From: Volvox africanus
Taxonomy: Eukaryota; Chlorophyta; Chlorophyceae; Chlamydomonadales; Volvocaceae
Direction of reading: 5' to 3'
Length of the DNA: 64,000 nt
NCBI GenBank assembly: GCA_030268105.1
Contig: BSDZ01000079.1
Location: 5,106,001-5,170,000 of the forward strand
The notes beneath the pieces were generated by a model, which was not told where the DNA came from, did not search any database, and saw nothing but the letters and a program-made list of their open reading frames with translations. Positions 1 through 11,077 of the stretch are shown piece by piece (position 1 is the stretch's first letter; every line of letters begins with the position of its first letter). The position numbers were made by a program, and so were the translations under genes.

Positions 1-43
1 AGGATGAGGAGAGCGGACCCCTCAGCTCGGTCATGCATGCCCT

Positions 44-3000
44 CTACAGGATTTTGTTGATGACGTGCATCACTACCTGCGGTACGGTAAGCGAGAGGAA
101 ACAAGCGCATAGTTTTGTCCATTTGCGAAAAGCCGGCAAGTGACAAAAGCCGGCGAGCAGTTGTGCCATGTTCGCATACACAAGCTGGAGCGATGCTATG
201 GCGAGTATGGTATAAGAAACCGCCTTTAATGTCACCATCTATCGACCGACTAAATGGGTATTTCTATACTTCTCCTTAACCCCTAAGCTTAAACCTAACG
301 GGACTGGCAGTAATGTGTCCCGCCGTTTATCGCCATCAGTAATGAATTCTTGTCTGGATCACTGACCTCATTGCTGTAAGGAAAGGAAACATCCGCCTTG
401 ACCACATCCGCCGCCAAGTTCTCATTCGCCACCGGATCGGCTGCCACCCGCACCCGAAGGTCGCCAGTGCTGTGTGTGTATACACGGAGGGAACAACAAT
501 GAGCAATCTATTAGATAACGGTGCAGGTGCGTTATACGGTGTTGCCTGCGGGATAGGCCGCTGCGGTGTATATAATAACGATGCCGTGTACGGCCCGCCC
601 ACTTTTCGTGCACAACCTATAGCAGCCCAGCCACATCGGCCCACCACAACAGCTAAGCAAGCACAGTCTGCAGACTGAATGCAGCAGGCACGAGCTAAAT
701 CGCGCCAACCGTGTGCGCACTGTGTACATGCCACAAGGGCGGGGCTCAAGGTGCTCTAGAGCAGGACTACTCCAGGGTAGCGGGCAAACCAAAGGCGGTG
801 CATGGCGCCGTAAAGAACCTACCAGCCAGGTCGGGGCTAGCAGTGTATCTCCGTACTCACCTAGCCTTCTTAATCACCAGGTCTTCGCCAAGCCAGGACC
901 GTGCAGTGACGGTTTTGCCAAGGGGCACATCAGAGCTTTTCAAAGCAACACCTGCGATTGTGACACCAGCGGCAGTCACCAACAGCCGAAATGGTGGCGG
1001 TACGCAGGAGGAGGACCCAGCGGGAGGTGGTTGTGCATCAGCCACCTAGACACGTGGCCACGCCATCGTGATCAGTGCTGGATGCGAAGCGTCTTGCTAG
1101 CCATAAGCAGGGACTGCCATCCCGGCGGCATCCATCAGCGACCGATACGGCGTGGGACAAGACGCGACGACGGTCAAACAAGTGACCGGTAGTACGGCTA
1201 TGTCCGCACCTAATTGCTCACCATGGGCAGGGCCTGATTGCATTATAATTCTGTATTTGGTTGCTAACTCCCATCCTTGCGCCTAACGGTGCCCAAGGGC
1301 AATGCAGCCAGGAGGTCTGCATTGCCCTCGTTTTCGATGAGGCTGCTCATATCCCACCCCACCCCGCCCCACCCGCGCTCTTATCTGCTGACACCATACC
1401 AACCAGGCATCACTGCAATGAAAAATATACGGATGGATGTAATCCACGCACGCACATACGCACCAGGAACGATATGTAACAGAGTAATATTGTAAAGCTC
1501 CGGGCTCTTCAGCAGATCGGGGGTGCCGCCGGCCAGCTCCATGTCCTCAGCCAGGCTGGCGAAGGCACTGCATGCGACAACAGGAAGAATAACCATGCAT
1601 TTGCATGGTGGCAGATGGGTGGGTGGACTGCACCTAAAAGGACGTGGGTGTACCTACCGAGTACCCAGCAGTACCCTTGTCGCCACATTGGCGCCTTGCT
1701 TACCGCCCTTCCTGGATCCCGAATGAACGTAGACGCATAGAACAAACAGTCAGAACAGACAGACAAACAGAATCTTACGCATCTTCCGGTGCGAAGATCG
1801 TGGCTACCATGCCTTTCCGCAGCTCCTTGGAGATGCCCGTGAGGTTGAGCACCGCCATCACGATGTCCGTCTGTGGGAACGTATGCCCGGTGTGATGCGG
1901 TAGGCAGACACCATCGATTATTGCAACAGCGTGGCGAGTTGTAAATTTTGAAAGGTCATCCCCGGAGGAGGGAGCGATGCAGGGTTTATTTGTAATACGG
2001 GTGATGTGGCAAAGTGTTGCCTTAGATACCCCAGGATACTACACAGAGTCAGCAGAAAAGGGTTAGGGTGTGTGCGTTTGTGTATGTGTTAAGTGTATGC
2101 GTGCGTGTGTGTGTGTGTGTGCGTGCGCGTGTGTGCACGCACAGATTTGCGGGCTTGCAGAATCCATACATAACTGCAAATTCCATTATCGCACAATCAG
2201 CAAGCCACACCCACTAGAACATTCATCAGCAGCAGCTTATCGTGACGATGGCTGGCGGAGTCCTATTTCGGACTTGATATTCAGAAGCACAGGGCTTCGA
2301 AGGATGCACATACACTCGCCTTTGGTGATACGGTGCTTGAGGGACTCATCACGACGGACTTTGTAGGCACCACAGTCTGGAGCAGTCCACCACCCAAGCC
2401 GATAGGAAGGGAAATAGCATTAACGGGAACGGTGGCATTGGGGTTATCGTGGCCAGTGGCGTTGGCGGGAGCGGTGGTGTTGATGACCTGAACCAAGTTC
2501 ACGACGGCCGTGTTTGCGTTGGCTGGCTCGGCTGCGGCCAGAGCGGGCGTGGCCGCTGCGGCTGACTTGACGGTGGCAACCGATGTGGCAGCGGCAGCGG
2601 GCGTGGCGACTGCGGCTGGCGTGGCGGGGGTGGCTGGCGTGGCGGCTGTGGCGGCGGCAGAAGGCGTGTTGGGGGCGGCTGGCTTGGCGGCGGGGGTGGG
2701 CGTGGAGACGGTGGCTGGCGTGGCGGCGGCGGCTGGCGTGGCGGCGGAAGCGGGCGTGGAAGCGGGAGCGGGCTTGGCGGTGGCGGCAGGAGCGGGCGTG
2801 GAGGCGGCGGCTGGCTTGGCGGCGGGAGCGGGCGTGGCGGCGGTTGCAGCAGGAGCGGGCGTGGAGACGGCGGCTGGCTTGGCGGCAGCAGCGGGTGTGG
2901 CGGCGGCGGCTGGATTGGCAGCAGGAGCGGGCGTAGCAGTGGCGGCTGGCTTGGCGGCAGGAGCGGGCGCGGCGGCGGCGGCTGGCATGGCGGCGGGAGC

Positions 3001-6000
3001 CGGCGTGGCAGCTGCGGCTGGCTTGCCGGTGGCAGCGGGCGTGGCGGCGGCGGCTGGCGTGGCTGCAGTGGCTGGCCTGGCGGCGGTGGCTGGCTTGGCG
3101 GCGGCGGCTGGCTTGGCGGCAAGGGCGGGCGTGGCGGCGGCGGCGGGAGCTGGCGTGGCGGCCGCGGTGCTGGCTGGCTTTGCGGCAGGAGCGGGCGTGG
3201 CGGCGGCGGCGGCTGGCTTGGTGGCAGCAGAAACAGGCTTCGCGGCGGCGGCGGCGGTGGGAGCGGGCGTGGCGGCGGCGGAAGGCTTTGCGGCAGGATC
3301 AGGCGTGGCCGCTGCGGCTGGCTTGACAGTGGGAGTTGTTAGGGCGTTAGACATGGAGATGATTGCGGATGTAATAAGATTAGTGGCATTCACAGGAATG
3401 GCCGTAATGATGGCTGGCTTGGTGCCTTTCGAGATGACCGCTGAATTAGTTTTGTTATGAGGCGGGGCAAAGGTTGGATTTTCAAGCAGCCGCCGGCCAA
3501 CATGGGTGTGTGGCTTGGCTGTAGGAGTGGGCGTGGCGGCGGCGGCGGCAGGTATGACGCCGGCGGCAAGAGGTGTGGCCGCTGCGGCTGAGTTGACGGC
3601 CGCGGCGACTGGCGTGGCGGCGGTGGCTGGGGTGGCGGCTGCGGCTGGCTTGGTGGCAAGGGCGGGCGTGGCGGCAGCGGCGGGAGCGGGCGTGGTGGCG
3701 GCTGCGCTGGCTGGCTTGGCGGCAGGAGCGGGCGCAGTGGTGGCGGCAGGCATGGAGGTGGCCGCGGCTGGCTTTGCGGCGGGAGCGGGCGTGGCGGCGG
3801 CGGCGGCTGGCTTGGTGGCATCAGGAATAAGGTTCGCGGCCGCGGCGGCAGGAACAGGCTTCGCGGCGGCGGCGGCGGCGGGAGCGGGCGTGGCAGCTGC
3901 GGCAGGAGCGGGTGTGGCGGCGGCGGTAGCTGGCTTGGCGGCGGGAGCGGGCGTGGCGGCGGCGGCAGGCTTTGCAACAGGAGCAGGCGTGGCCGCTGAG
4001 GCTGAGTTGACAGCCGCGGCGACTGGCGTGGCGGCGGTGGCTGGGGTTGCGGCGGCGGCTGGCTTGGCGGCAAGAGCGGGCGTGGTGGCGGCGGCGGCGG
4101 CTGGCTTTGCGGCGGGAGCGGGCGTGGCGGCGGCGGCAGGCAGGGTGATGGCCGCGGCTGGCTTTGTGGCGGGAGCGGGCGTGGCGGCGGTGGCGGCTGG
4201 CTTGGTGGCCGCAGAAACAGGCTTCGCGGCGGCGGTGTTGGCAGGAGCGGGCGTTACAGATGCGGCAGGAGCGGGTGTGGCGGCGGCGGTGGCTGGCTTG
4301 GCGGCAGGAGCGGGCGTGGCGGCGGCGGCAGGCTTTGCGGCAGGATCAGGCGTGGCCGCTGTGGCTGTGTTGACAGCCGCGGCGACTGGCGTGGCGGCGG
4401 TGGCTGGGGTTGCGGCGGCGGCTGGCTTGGCGGCAAGAGCGGGCGTGGTAGCGGCGGCGGCGGCTGGCTTTGCGGCAGGAGCGGGCGTGGCGGCGGCGGC
4501 AGGCAGGGTGATGGCCGCGGCTGGCTTTGCGGCGGGAGCGGGCGTGGCGGCGGCGGCGGCTGGCTTGGTGGCAGCTGGAACAGGCTTCGTGGCGGCGGCG
4601 GCGGCGGGAGCGAGCGTTACAGATGCGGCAGGAGTGGGTGTGGCGGCGGCGGTGGCTGGCTTGGCGGCAGGAGCGGGCGTGGCGGCGGCGGCAGGCTTTG
4701 CGACAGGAGCAGGCGTGGCGGCTGCGGCTGAGTTGACAGTCGTGGCAATCGGCTTGCTGGTGGTGACGGGAGAAGTCGTGGCAATCGGTTTGCTAGTGGT
4801 GACGGAAGGAGTTGCAGCGTTGGCGGCTTTGAGGCCGGTGATCGTGACGGTGACTGCGGGCGTAGTGGTGGTGGTGGCGGGATTGGTGGGGACGGTGTTT
4901 GCCGGCGTGACAGTGGCGGGCGTGGCGGCTGGAGTGGCGGGCGCGGCGGCTGGAGTGGCGGCCGCGGCGGCTGAAGTGGCGGCCGCGGCGGCTGAAGTGG
5001 CGGCCGCGGCGGCTGGAATGGGGGTGGCGGCAGCTGGAGTGGCGGCCGCGGCGGCTGGAGTGGCGGCCGCGGCGTCTGGAGTGGCGGCCGCGGCGTCTGG
5101 AGTGGCGGCCGCGACGGCTGGAGTGGCGGGGGTGGCGGCAGCTGGAATAGTGGGGGTGGCGGCAGCCGGAGTGGTGTGGGTCGCAGCAGCTGGAATGGCG
5201 GTCGCGGCGGCTGGAGTGGCGGTCGCGGCAGCTGGAGTGGCGGTCGCGGCAGCTGGAGTGGCGGTCGCGGCAGCTGGAGTGGCGGTCGCGGCAGCTGGAG
5301 TGGCGGTCGCGGCAGCTGGAGTGGCGGTCGCGGCGGCTGGAGTGGCGGTCGCGGCGGCTGGAGTGGCGGTCGCGGCGGCTGGATTAGTGGTGGTCGCGGC
5401 GGCTGAAGTGGCGGGCGCGGCGGCTGGAGTGGCGGCCGCGGCGGCTGGAATGGGGGTGGCGGCAGCTGGAGTGGCGGCCGCGGCGGCTGGAGTGGCGGTC
5501 GCGGCGGCTGGAGTGGCGGCCGCGGCGGCTGGAGTGGCGGCCGCGGCGGCTGGAGTGGCGGCCGCGACGGCTGGAGTGGCGGGGGTGGCGGCAGCTGGAG
5601 TAGTGGGGGTGGCGGCAGCCGGAGTGGTGTGGGTCGCAGCAGCTGGAATGGCGGTCGCGGCGGCTGGAGTGGCGGTCGCGGCAGCTGGAGTGGCGGTCGC
5701 GGCAGCTGGAGTGGCGGTCGCGGCAGCTGGAGTGGCGGTCGCGGCAGCTGGAGTGGCGGTCGCGGCAGCTGGAGTGGCGGTCGCGGCAGCTGGAGTGGCG
5801 GTCGCGGCGGCTGGAGTGGCGGTCGCGGCGGCTGGAGTGGCGGTCGCGGCAGCTGGAGTGGCGGTCGCGGCAGCTGGAGTGGCGGTCGCGGCAGCTGGAG
5901 TGGCGGTCGCGGCAGCTGGAGTGGCGGTCGCGGCAGCTGGAGTGGCGGTCGCGGCGGCTGGAGTGGCGGTCGCGGCGGCTGGAGTGGCGGTCGCGGCAGC

Positions 6001-7614
6001 TGGAGTGGCGGTCGCGGCAGCTGGAGTGGCGGTCGCGGCGGCTGGAGTGGCGGTCGCGGCGGCTGGATTAGTGGTGGTCGCGGCGGCTGAAGTGGCGGCC
6101 GCGGCGGCTGGAATAGTAGGGGTGGCGGCAGCTGGAGTGGCGGTCGCGGCGGCTGAAGTGGCGGCCGCGGCGGCTGGAGTGGCGGCCGCGGCGGCTGGAG
6201 TGGCGGCGACGGCGGCTGGAGTGGCGGCCGCGGCGGCTGGAGTGGGGGTGGCGGCAGCTGGAGTGGTGGGGGTCGTGGCAGCTGGAGCAATGGTGGCGGC
6301 GGCTGGAGTGGGGGTGGCGGTGGCAGCTCGAGTAGGGGTGGCGTTTGCAAGTTGTTGCAGAGAGCGACCCATGCTGGCGACTGCTGAGGCGTTGGTTGGA
6401 TCCACTGCATATTAGCAGAGATCGTTGGTTGCGTCATCAGTCGTGCGTAGGAGTTGGCGGAGTAGGTGCCACCGCCAGAAACAAACATAGACTGCGATAT
6501 ATATATATATACATATATATATATAACCCTATAAAACCCTATATATATAACCCTATATAACCCTATATATATGTATATCGCATATATTGTTATACATATA
6601 TTGTTATATGAAACCCTAAAACCCTATCATTGTTATATGTTATATGTTATATGAATTGTTATATATATTATATTAAGTGTGTATGTATATATTAAGTGTG
6701 TAACACTGTGGGCGAGTTGCCCTGAAAGGACAAGCCTGGCTACTCAAAGGAACAGAGCCTGAGCCAACCACACCAGCTCCAAGACGGAGAGGGCAAGAAA
6801 GCAAGAGAGCAACACCTACCACCCTAAATTCAAGAATAGTAATGTACGCGCGCATCCGAAAGGTAAGGTAAGTCACGGTGTCAGCCATTACCTGGAACAG
6901 TGCCGCCGGCAGGGTTACCCAATAGGTTCCCCTTGGCCCCCTGGGGCCGTTCGTCGGCCGCGTTGATGGTGCTGGCCGCCACTGTGGCGGCAGGGGCCGC
7001 ACATGAAGTGGAAAAACACGCACACGCAACAGCGGAAATACACGCAATGTATATACATATACATAAGAATAATCTCATTATTAATATTATTTTGTTTCAA
7101 GCCGAAGCAATACGTTGCCAGTCATGCATATATCTTCAAGCAAGGTTTATATATATGATAAGCAAGCAAGCAAGCAAGCAAGTGGTGGAGCCGACGCGAA
7201 AACGTACCAAATATTAGTTGGACACGGCGCATGGAAGTGGATGAAATTTATATGTAAATCATAGATTCATGCTAATTATATTAAAAACAAAAAGAACGCG
7301 ATGCTCCAAACATAAAGTCATCATCCAATATACAATAATGGACGCGTGCGTGTACGTAATAATCTATCTATTTCGCAGCACCGTCCTACACTAAGCAATC
7401 CATGCAACAGCTGCTGAAGGGCAAGTAAGTGCCTTCGTTCATCGATCGGCCTAAGTATGTATTCCCCAGCAGCTTTGCTACTTTGTTGACGTGCGTGCGT
7501 GCGTAGGTAACATACATTTGCATTACAGATCGATCGATAGCAGCCTGATACTGATGAGTACTTACCGGTTATGAAGACCGCCAGCAACGTACGATAGAAA
7601 ACAATCTTTCGCAT
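44..7614 (-). CDS. FAS1 (fasciclin) protein 1 with giant Ala/Pro/Thr repeat
   Basis: Eight-exon model, in transcript order: 7614-7566, 6981-6892, 6404-2320, 1870-1779, 1567-1464, 951-861, 469-367, 76-44; 1548 residues, all phases closing in frame. Exon 1 (MRKIVFYRTLLAVFIT) plus the start of exon 2 form a signal peptide; an in-frame ATG at 7632 is an alternative start. Exon 3 encodes about 1360 residues of ATPAAA and TPAPAAKPAAA repeats, opened by GRSLQQ. Residues about 1409-1548 are one FAS1 domain: TDIVMAVLNLTG, then the H1 motif TIFAPEDAAF, then LHIVPG (YH region), then the H2-like VVMHVINKIL at the C terminus. Known biology: FAS1 domains act in cell adhesion, and Ala-Pro/Thr-Pro tracts are arabinogalactan glycomodules in plants and algae. 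Inferred role: secreted, heavily O-glycosylated wall or matrix protein. The last residue of the FAS1 domain is the C terminus, so no GPI signal is seen. The exon 3 donor is GCGAGT (GC-AG intron). Least certain are that donor and the GTCAGT donor at 366. Confidence 0.82.
2320..6404 (-). repeat. Minisatellite coding for ATPAAA and KPAAAATPAPAA repeats
   Basis: Exon 3 of FAS1 gene 1. Two blocks of an 18-bp unit: about 9 copies at 5192-5396 and about 20 copies at 5645-6085. Between 3592 and 4730 a higher-order unit of about 360-410 bp occurs three times, recognisable by the segment gcgactggcgtggc at about 3603, 4018 and 4381. A non-repetitive island lies at about 3330-3530 and encodes GRRLLEN. 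The unit carries few stop codons in any frame, so long shadow frames exist on both strands. Confidence 0.9.
6524..6627. repeat. Degenerate telomere-like CCCTA(A) repeats
   Basis: Several CCCTATA/CCCTAAAA units, including CCCTAAAACCCTA at 6614-6626, mixed with TA tracts in intron 2 of FAS1 gene 1. TTTTAGGG is the Chlamydomonas-type telomere unit. Confidence 0.5.
6700..6735 (+). repeat. Dispersed short repeat, copy 1
   Basis: Core around GCGAGTTGCCCTGAAAGGA. Related minus-strand copies lie at 11517-11550 and 13629-13656, each in an intron of a FAS1 gene. Confidence 0.6.
7159..7181. repeat. (AAGC)n microsatellite
   Basis: Nearly six copies of AAGC in intron 1 of FAS1 gene 1. Confidence 0.9.
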
Positions 7615-9900
7615 CTTTGCAGGGCTTCCCATCCTAAGCCCGTCGACCTTGATTAGATAATAAGATAGATATGAAAACGAAGCTTGCTTGTCCAAAATAA
7701 AAGCCTGATATCGATGATTTAATTATATATGAACTTACTTGACGAGGATTTGCTTGGTTGTCAAGTAGGGTCTTCGCGCTGGATACTTATACAACAGTTG
7801 TGGGTCCATCCCTTTTTCATTCCGTACAATTCCAGGCATTGTCGGTAATGACGTTTCGTACACAGCTGCCTAACTAGCTACCGATCCTAGGAGTTGCCGA
7901 AGGGTCGTCGTTCGAGGCACGGCGGCATGGGATAAAATAATGCATGCAACGGATGACCGGACCAGTGTCCCACATGCATGGCCTGCGTGCTTGTACGTAG
8001 TGCTGGGAGGACGTGATGGAGAGCCATGAATGCGTGCTTGTATGGATTGTGAAGTCTTGGCTTTGTTTGTGACGTCCATTAATTGAGCGTACGGTAGGTA
8101 CATGCATGCCTCGCACTTTGTAGGCTGTATATGGGCCCATCCATTGCTTACGCATATGTATATGTATATACCTATACATACATATACATATATATTGTAT
8201 ATTATATATATGTGTGTAGGATAGGGGGGTACATCACCCGTGGCCACTAACCTGGCAGTCCCTACCTTCCCCGGTGTTTCGGGGCACCCTAATCCAGTCT
8301 CCCATGCCGACTTCTCCGAAATCAGTGGTTTTCCCAGGTTCAGCACCCACCACCAGCATCCAGCGGAATCTGCCGAATCAACTAAGGCGTCAACTCCGCT
8401 ACTGGTCAGCTCGCAGGTCACTTTAATTGGGGTCGTCACCGTCCATCGACATGGGGGCACCCTGCCCTAATCTTAGGGTCTTTGGCCCGCTCTCAGTCGG
8501 GGTAAAACCTGGAACTCCAGGGGCATATTAGTCGTGCCATAACAGTCGTGCCTGAACGTATATATATGTATACGGTTTATATGATTCATATGTATATATG
8601 TATGTATATATATATTGTATGTGTGTGTGCACGGTCCACACAAAAGATTGAGAGCTAGGCTAGCTGGTCGCGCATGCCAGAAGCACGGATGTCTTTGCGT
8701 GCTAAATCCCGCACGCAGGGAGCACGCCGTGACGCAGGGCGGATGGTGGGTGGCAAGCACGCTTGGGAAGGTCCTTCGCGGTCCTGGTGCCTGACAAAGC
8801 ATCCCCGCGAGCTCATGTCTGTGTGTTTGTATGTGCATATTTGTGTGTATGTATGTATGTATGTCACATCCAGCAGCTGCTGTCCATCCGCATGCATGCG
8901 CGGCAAGACGTATGTGTATGCTTGCTTGTATATCTGTCATCGATCGGCCTGTCATCATCAAGTGATGCACTTTCTACATTTCCGTTAATTTGACTGAACC
9001 TGCGCTGCCGCCGGCTGCTGGGCAGCCAGTAAGAATGTATGCAACCGGGGAAATTCACACGCACGTACCCCGCCGCCACCCTGCTGCTCCTGGCATCTAT
9101 CATCGCGCGCTCTTTGAACCCTTTCCATGTAATATGCCGGGCGGGACGGAACAACAGCCCATCACAGCGTGTGTGTTTGGATGCCGCTGTATATGCGTCA
9201 TTATATGTGATTCTATATGGTTATACATTGTGCCATTAAACTCATCCGTCGCTTGCATCACATCGCCGCGTATTATACGTACATATATTTACATTTACCT
9301 CATGTATTTTTATAATAATATGTATGACGGGCGCAATAACACGTGCATATCATACCATACCAATTCATAGCGTTACACGCATGCATCTGTCAGCCTTGCC
9401 ACGCCGATATATAGCCACGGACCACATGTAGCGGCGGGCGCGCGGGCGGGCTACCTATTTAAGTACGTAGCTTCACTTCCGGGATTTGCAGTCGACAAAC
9501 CAAAAATACGTAGTGAAGACGTATCATGCCTCAGGTATACTGTGCGGTACGTACCTTACCGTATCGTACGTACATGTACGTAAATACAACCGTGCGTCAA
9601 CAACTAACCTATCTAACGGTGACAGCCGCGGGCTACGTACGATGTGTAACTAACAAACACGCATGGCCTCGCGCCTCTCACTCCCATCTATCTAGTTATC
9701 TATCTCTCTGTCATTTCTGTAAAAATAAGTCATTTTTGCGTGTTATTGTTCTTGCTTGGGTAGACACTTCTCGTGGTAAACACATCGGTTGCCCTTGCTT
9801 GGGGCGTCCTAATTAGCTAGCCATGTATATGGTCGTGTAAATGATAATGTCCCCCTTGCTTGGATATGCGCTGCTGCATGCGTGTGTTCCTGTGTATGTA
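7615..9900. other. Spacer between FAS1 genes 1 and 2
   Basis: Upstream region of FAS1 gene 1 and 3' region of gene 2. Rich in TA and GTAT tracts (about 8155-8215, 8560-8625, 8820-8865). Short frames have no FAS1 similarity or splice partners. Confidence 0.6.
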
Positions 9901-11036
9901 TTATGACATGTCGTACATGAGCACCTTGTTGATGACATGCACCACCATCTGCGTCCAGCGGTGAACAACGGGATCATCCAACCCAAGGAAAACTTAGTAG
10001 TAGATGTCAAAGAGGTATTAGTAGATGGGGTGAGATCGTTGCTTGCCGTCAGAGTGATGAGGGTGATCGTGCTCGCGGCGGATGGACTTGCAAGGTGGGA
10101 TAGGTAAGTTAGTAGGTAGGTAGGTATTAGAGAGAGAGAATCGGTAGAAAATGTGTATTCACGATGGACTTCATCATCTTCATTCGATCCTGCCCATGAA
10201 CATGCAAGCAAGCTACTAAATGCACGCACACGCACAGATGTATCTAGCAGGCAGGGTAATGAATGATCCGCACCAACAGGGCGGCTGCATGCGTGCATGT
10301 GGATGGGGTGGTGCATGCATATATACTTGGCCGGGAAGGTGGTGGGCAGGTGGTCATCATTTGTGTATATACGTATATATGTGTATGTACATCGATATAC
10401 AACATGACATTACATAATGATGCAACGTATTTAATGAACACCTATATATTAAAGGATAAATAAATGTATATATATGTATATATATTCGGTTATACGCTAC
10501 AGATTATATCAACAGTGCTCCGTCCTCCGTTAGTCCTCTGCTCACGTGCGTATTTATCTCGTCCTTTCCCGGGCACCAACCTTGCTTCGCGAGCGAGCGA
10601 GCGACTAATACAGGACAACAACAATGACCGTTATCCGTCCAAATATCTCTTACTGCACTCGCTCTGCTGTACTTGCCTTGTTGAAGGGGACATCCGCCCT
10701 GACCACCTCCGCGGTGCTATTTGAACCCTCCACGCGCACTCGGATGGCCCGGCTGTGTGCGCGCGTGGGTGGGTGTATCAGATTTACGTACAATTACCGG
10801 AAAGTTTAAATGAGATGATGTCGAGATGAGGGGCAACCAAGTGGATAGATCCCATAGCGAATGGATTTCACACTGTAGACGGCGGAGGTAGGGAGTGACT
10901 GCTGGCTGCTGGCTGATATCTATATATAGCACTCGTATCTATATATAGTACTCGTCGTATATATAAAATATATATACACTGTATTATGTACATGTATCGT
11001 TCTCAGAGTGTAGAGTAGTACCCGTCGGGTAATATA

Positions 11037-11077
<41 letters not shown>

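Noticed and set aside
2499..4073. Pro-rich minus frames (PPSQPPPP type)
   Set aside because: Frame-shifted reading of the same exon, with no start or splice support.
3506..6415. 969-codon plus-strand frame of Ala/Val/Gly repeats opposite the FAS1 repeat exon
   Set aside because: It is the antisense shadow of an 18-bp repeat that lacks stop codons. The minus frame alone has a matching signal exon, splice phases and a downstream FAS1 domain.
4617..6488. 623-codon minus frame of Pro-Pro-Leu-Gln repeats, like a hydroxyproline-rich protein
   Set aside because: Shifted frame of the same repeat. It does not join in phase to the signal exon or to the FAS1 exons.
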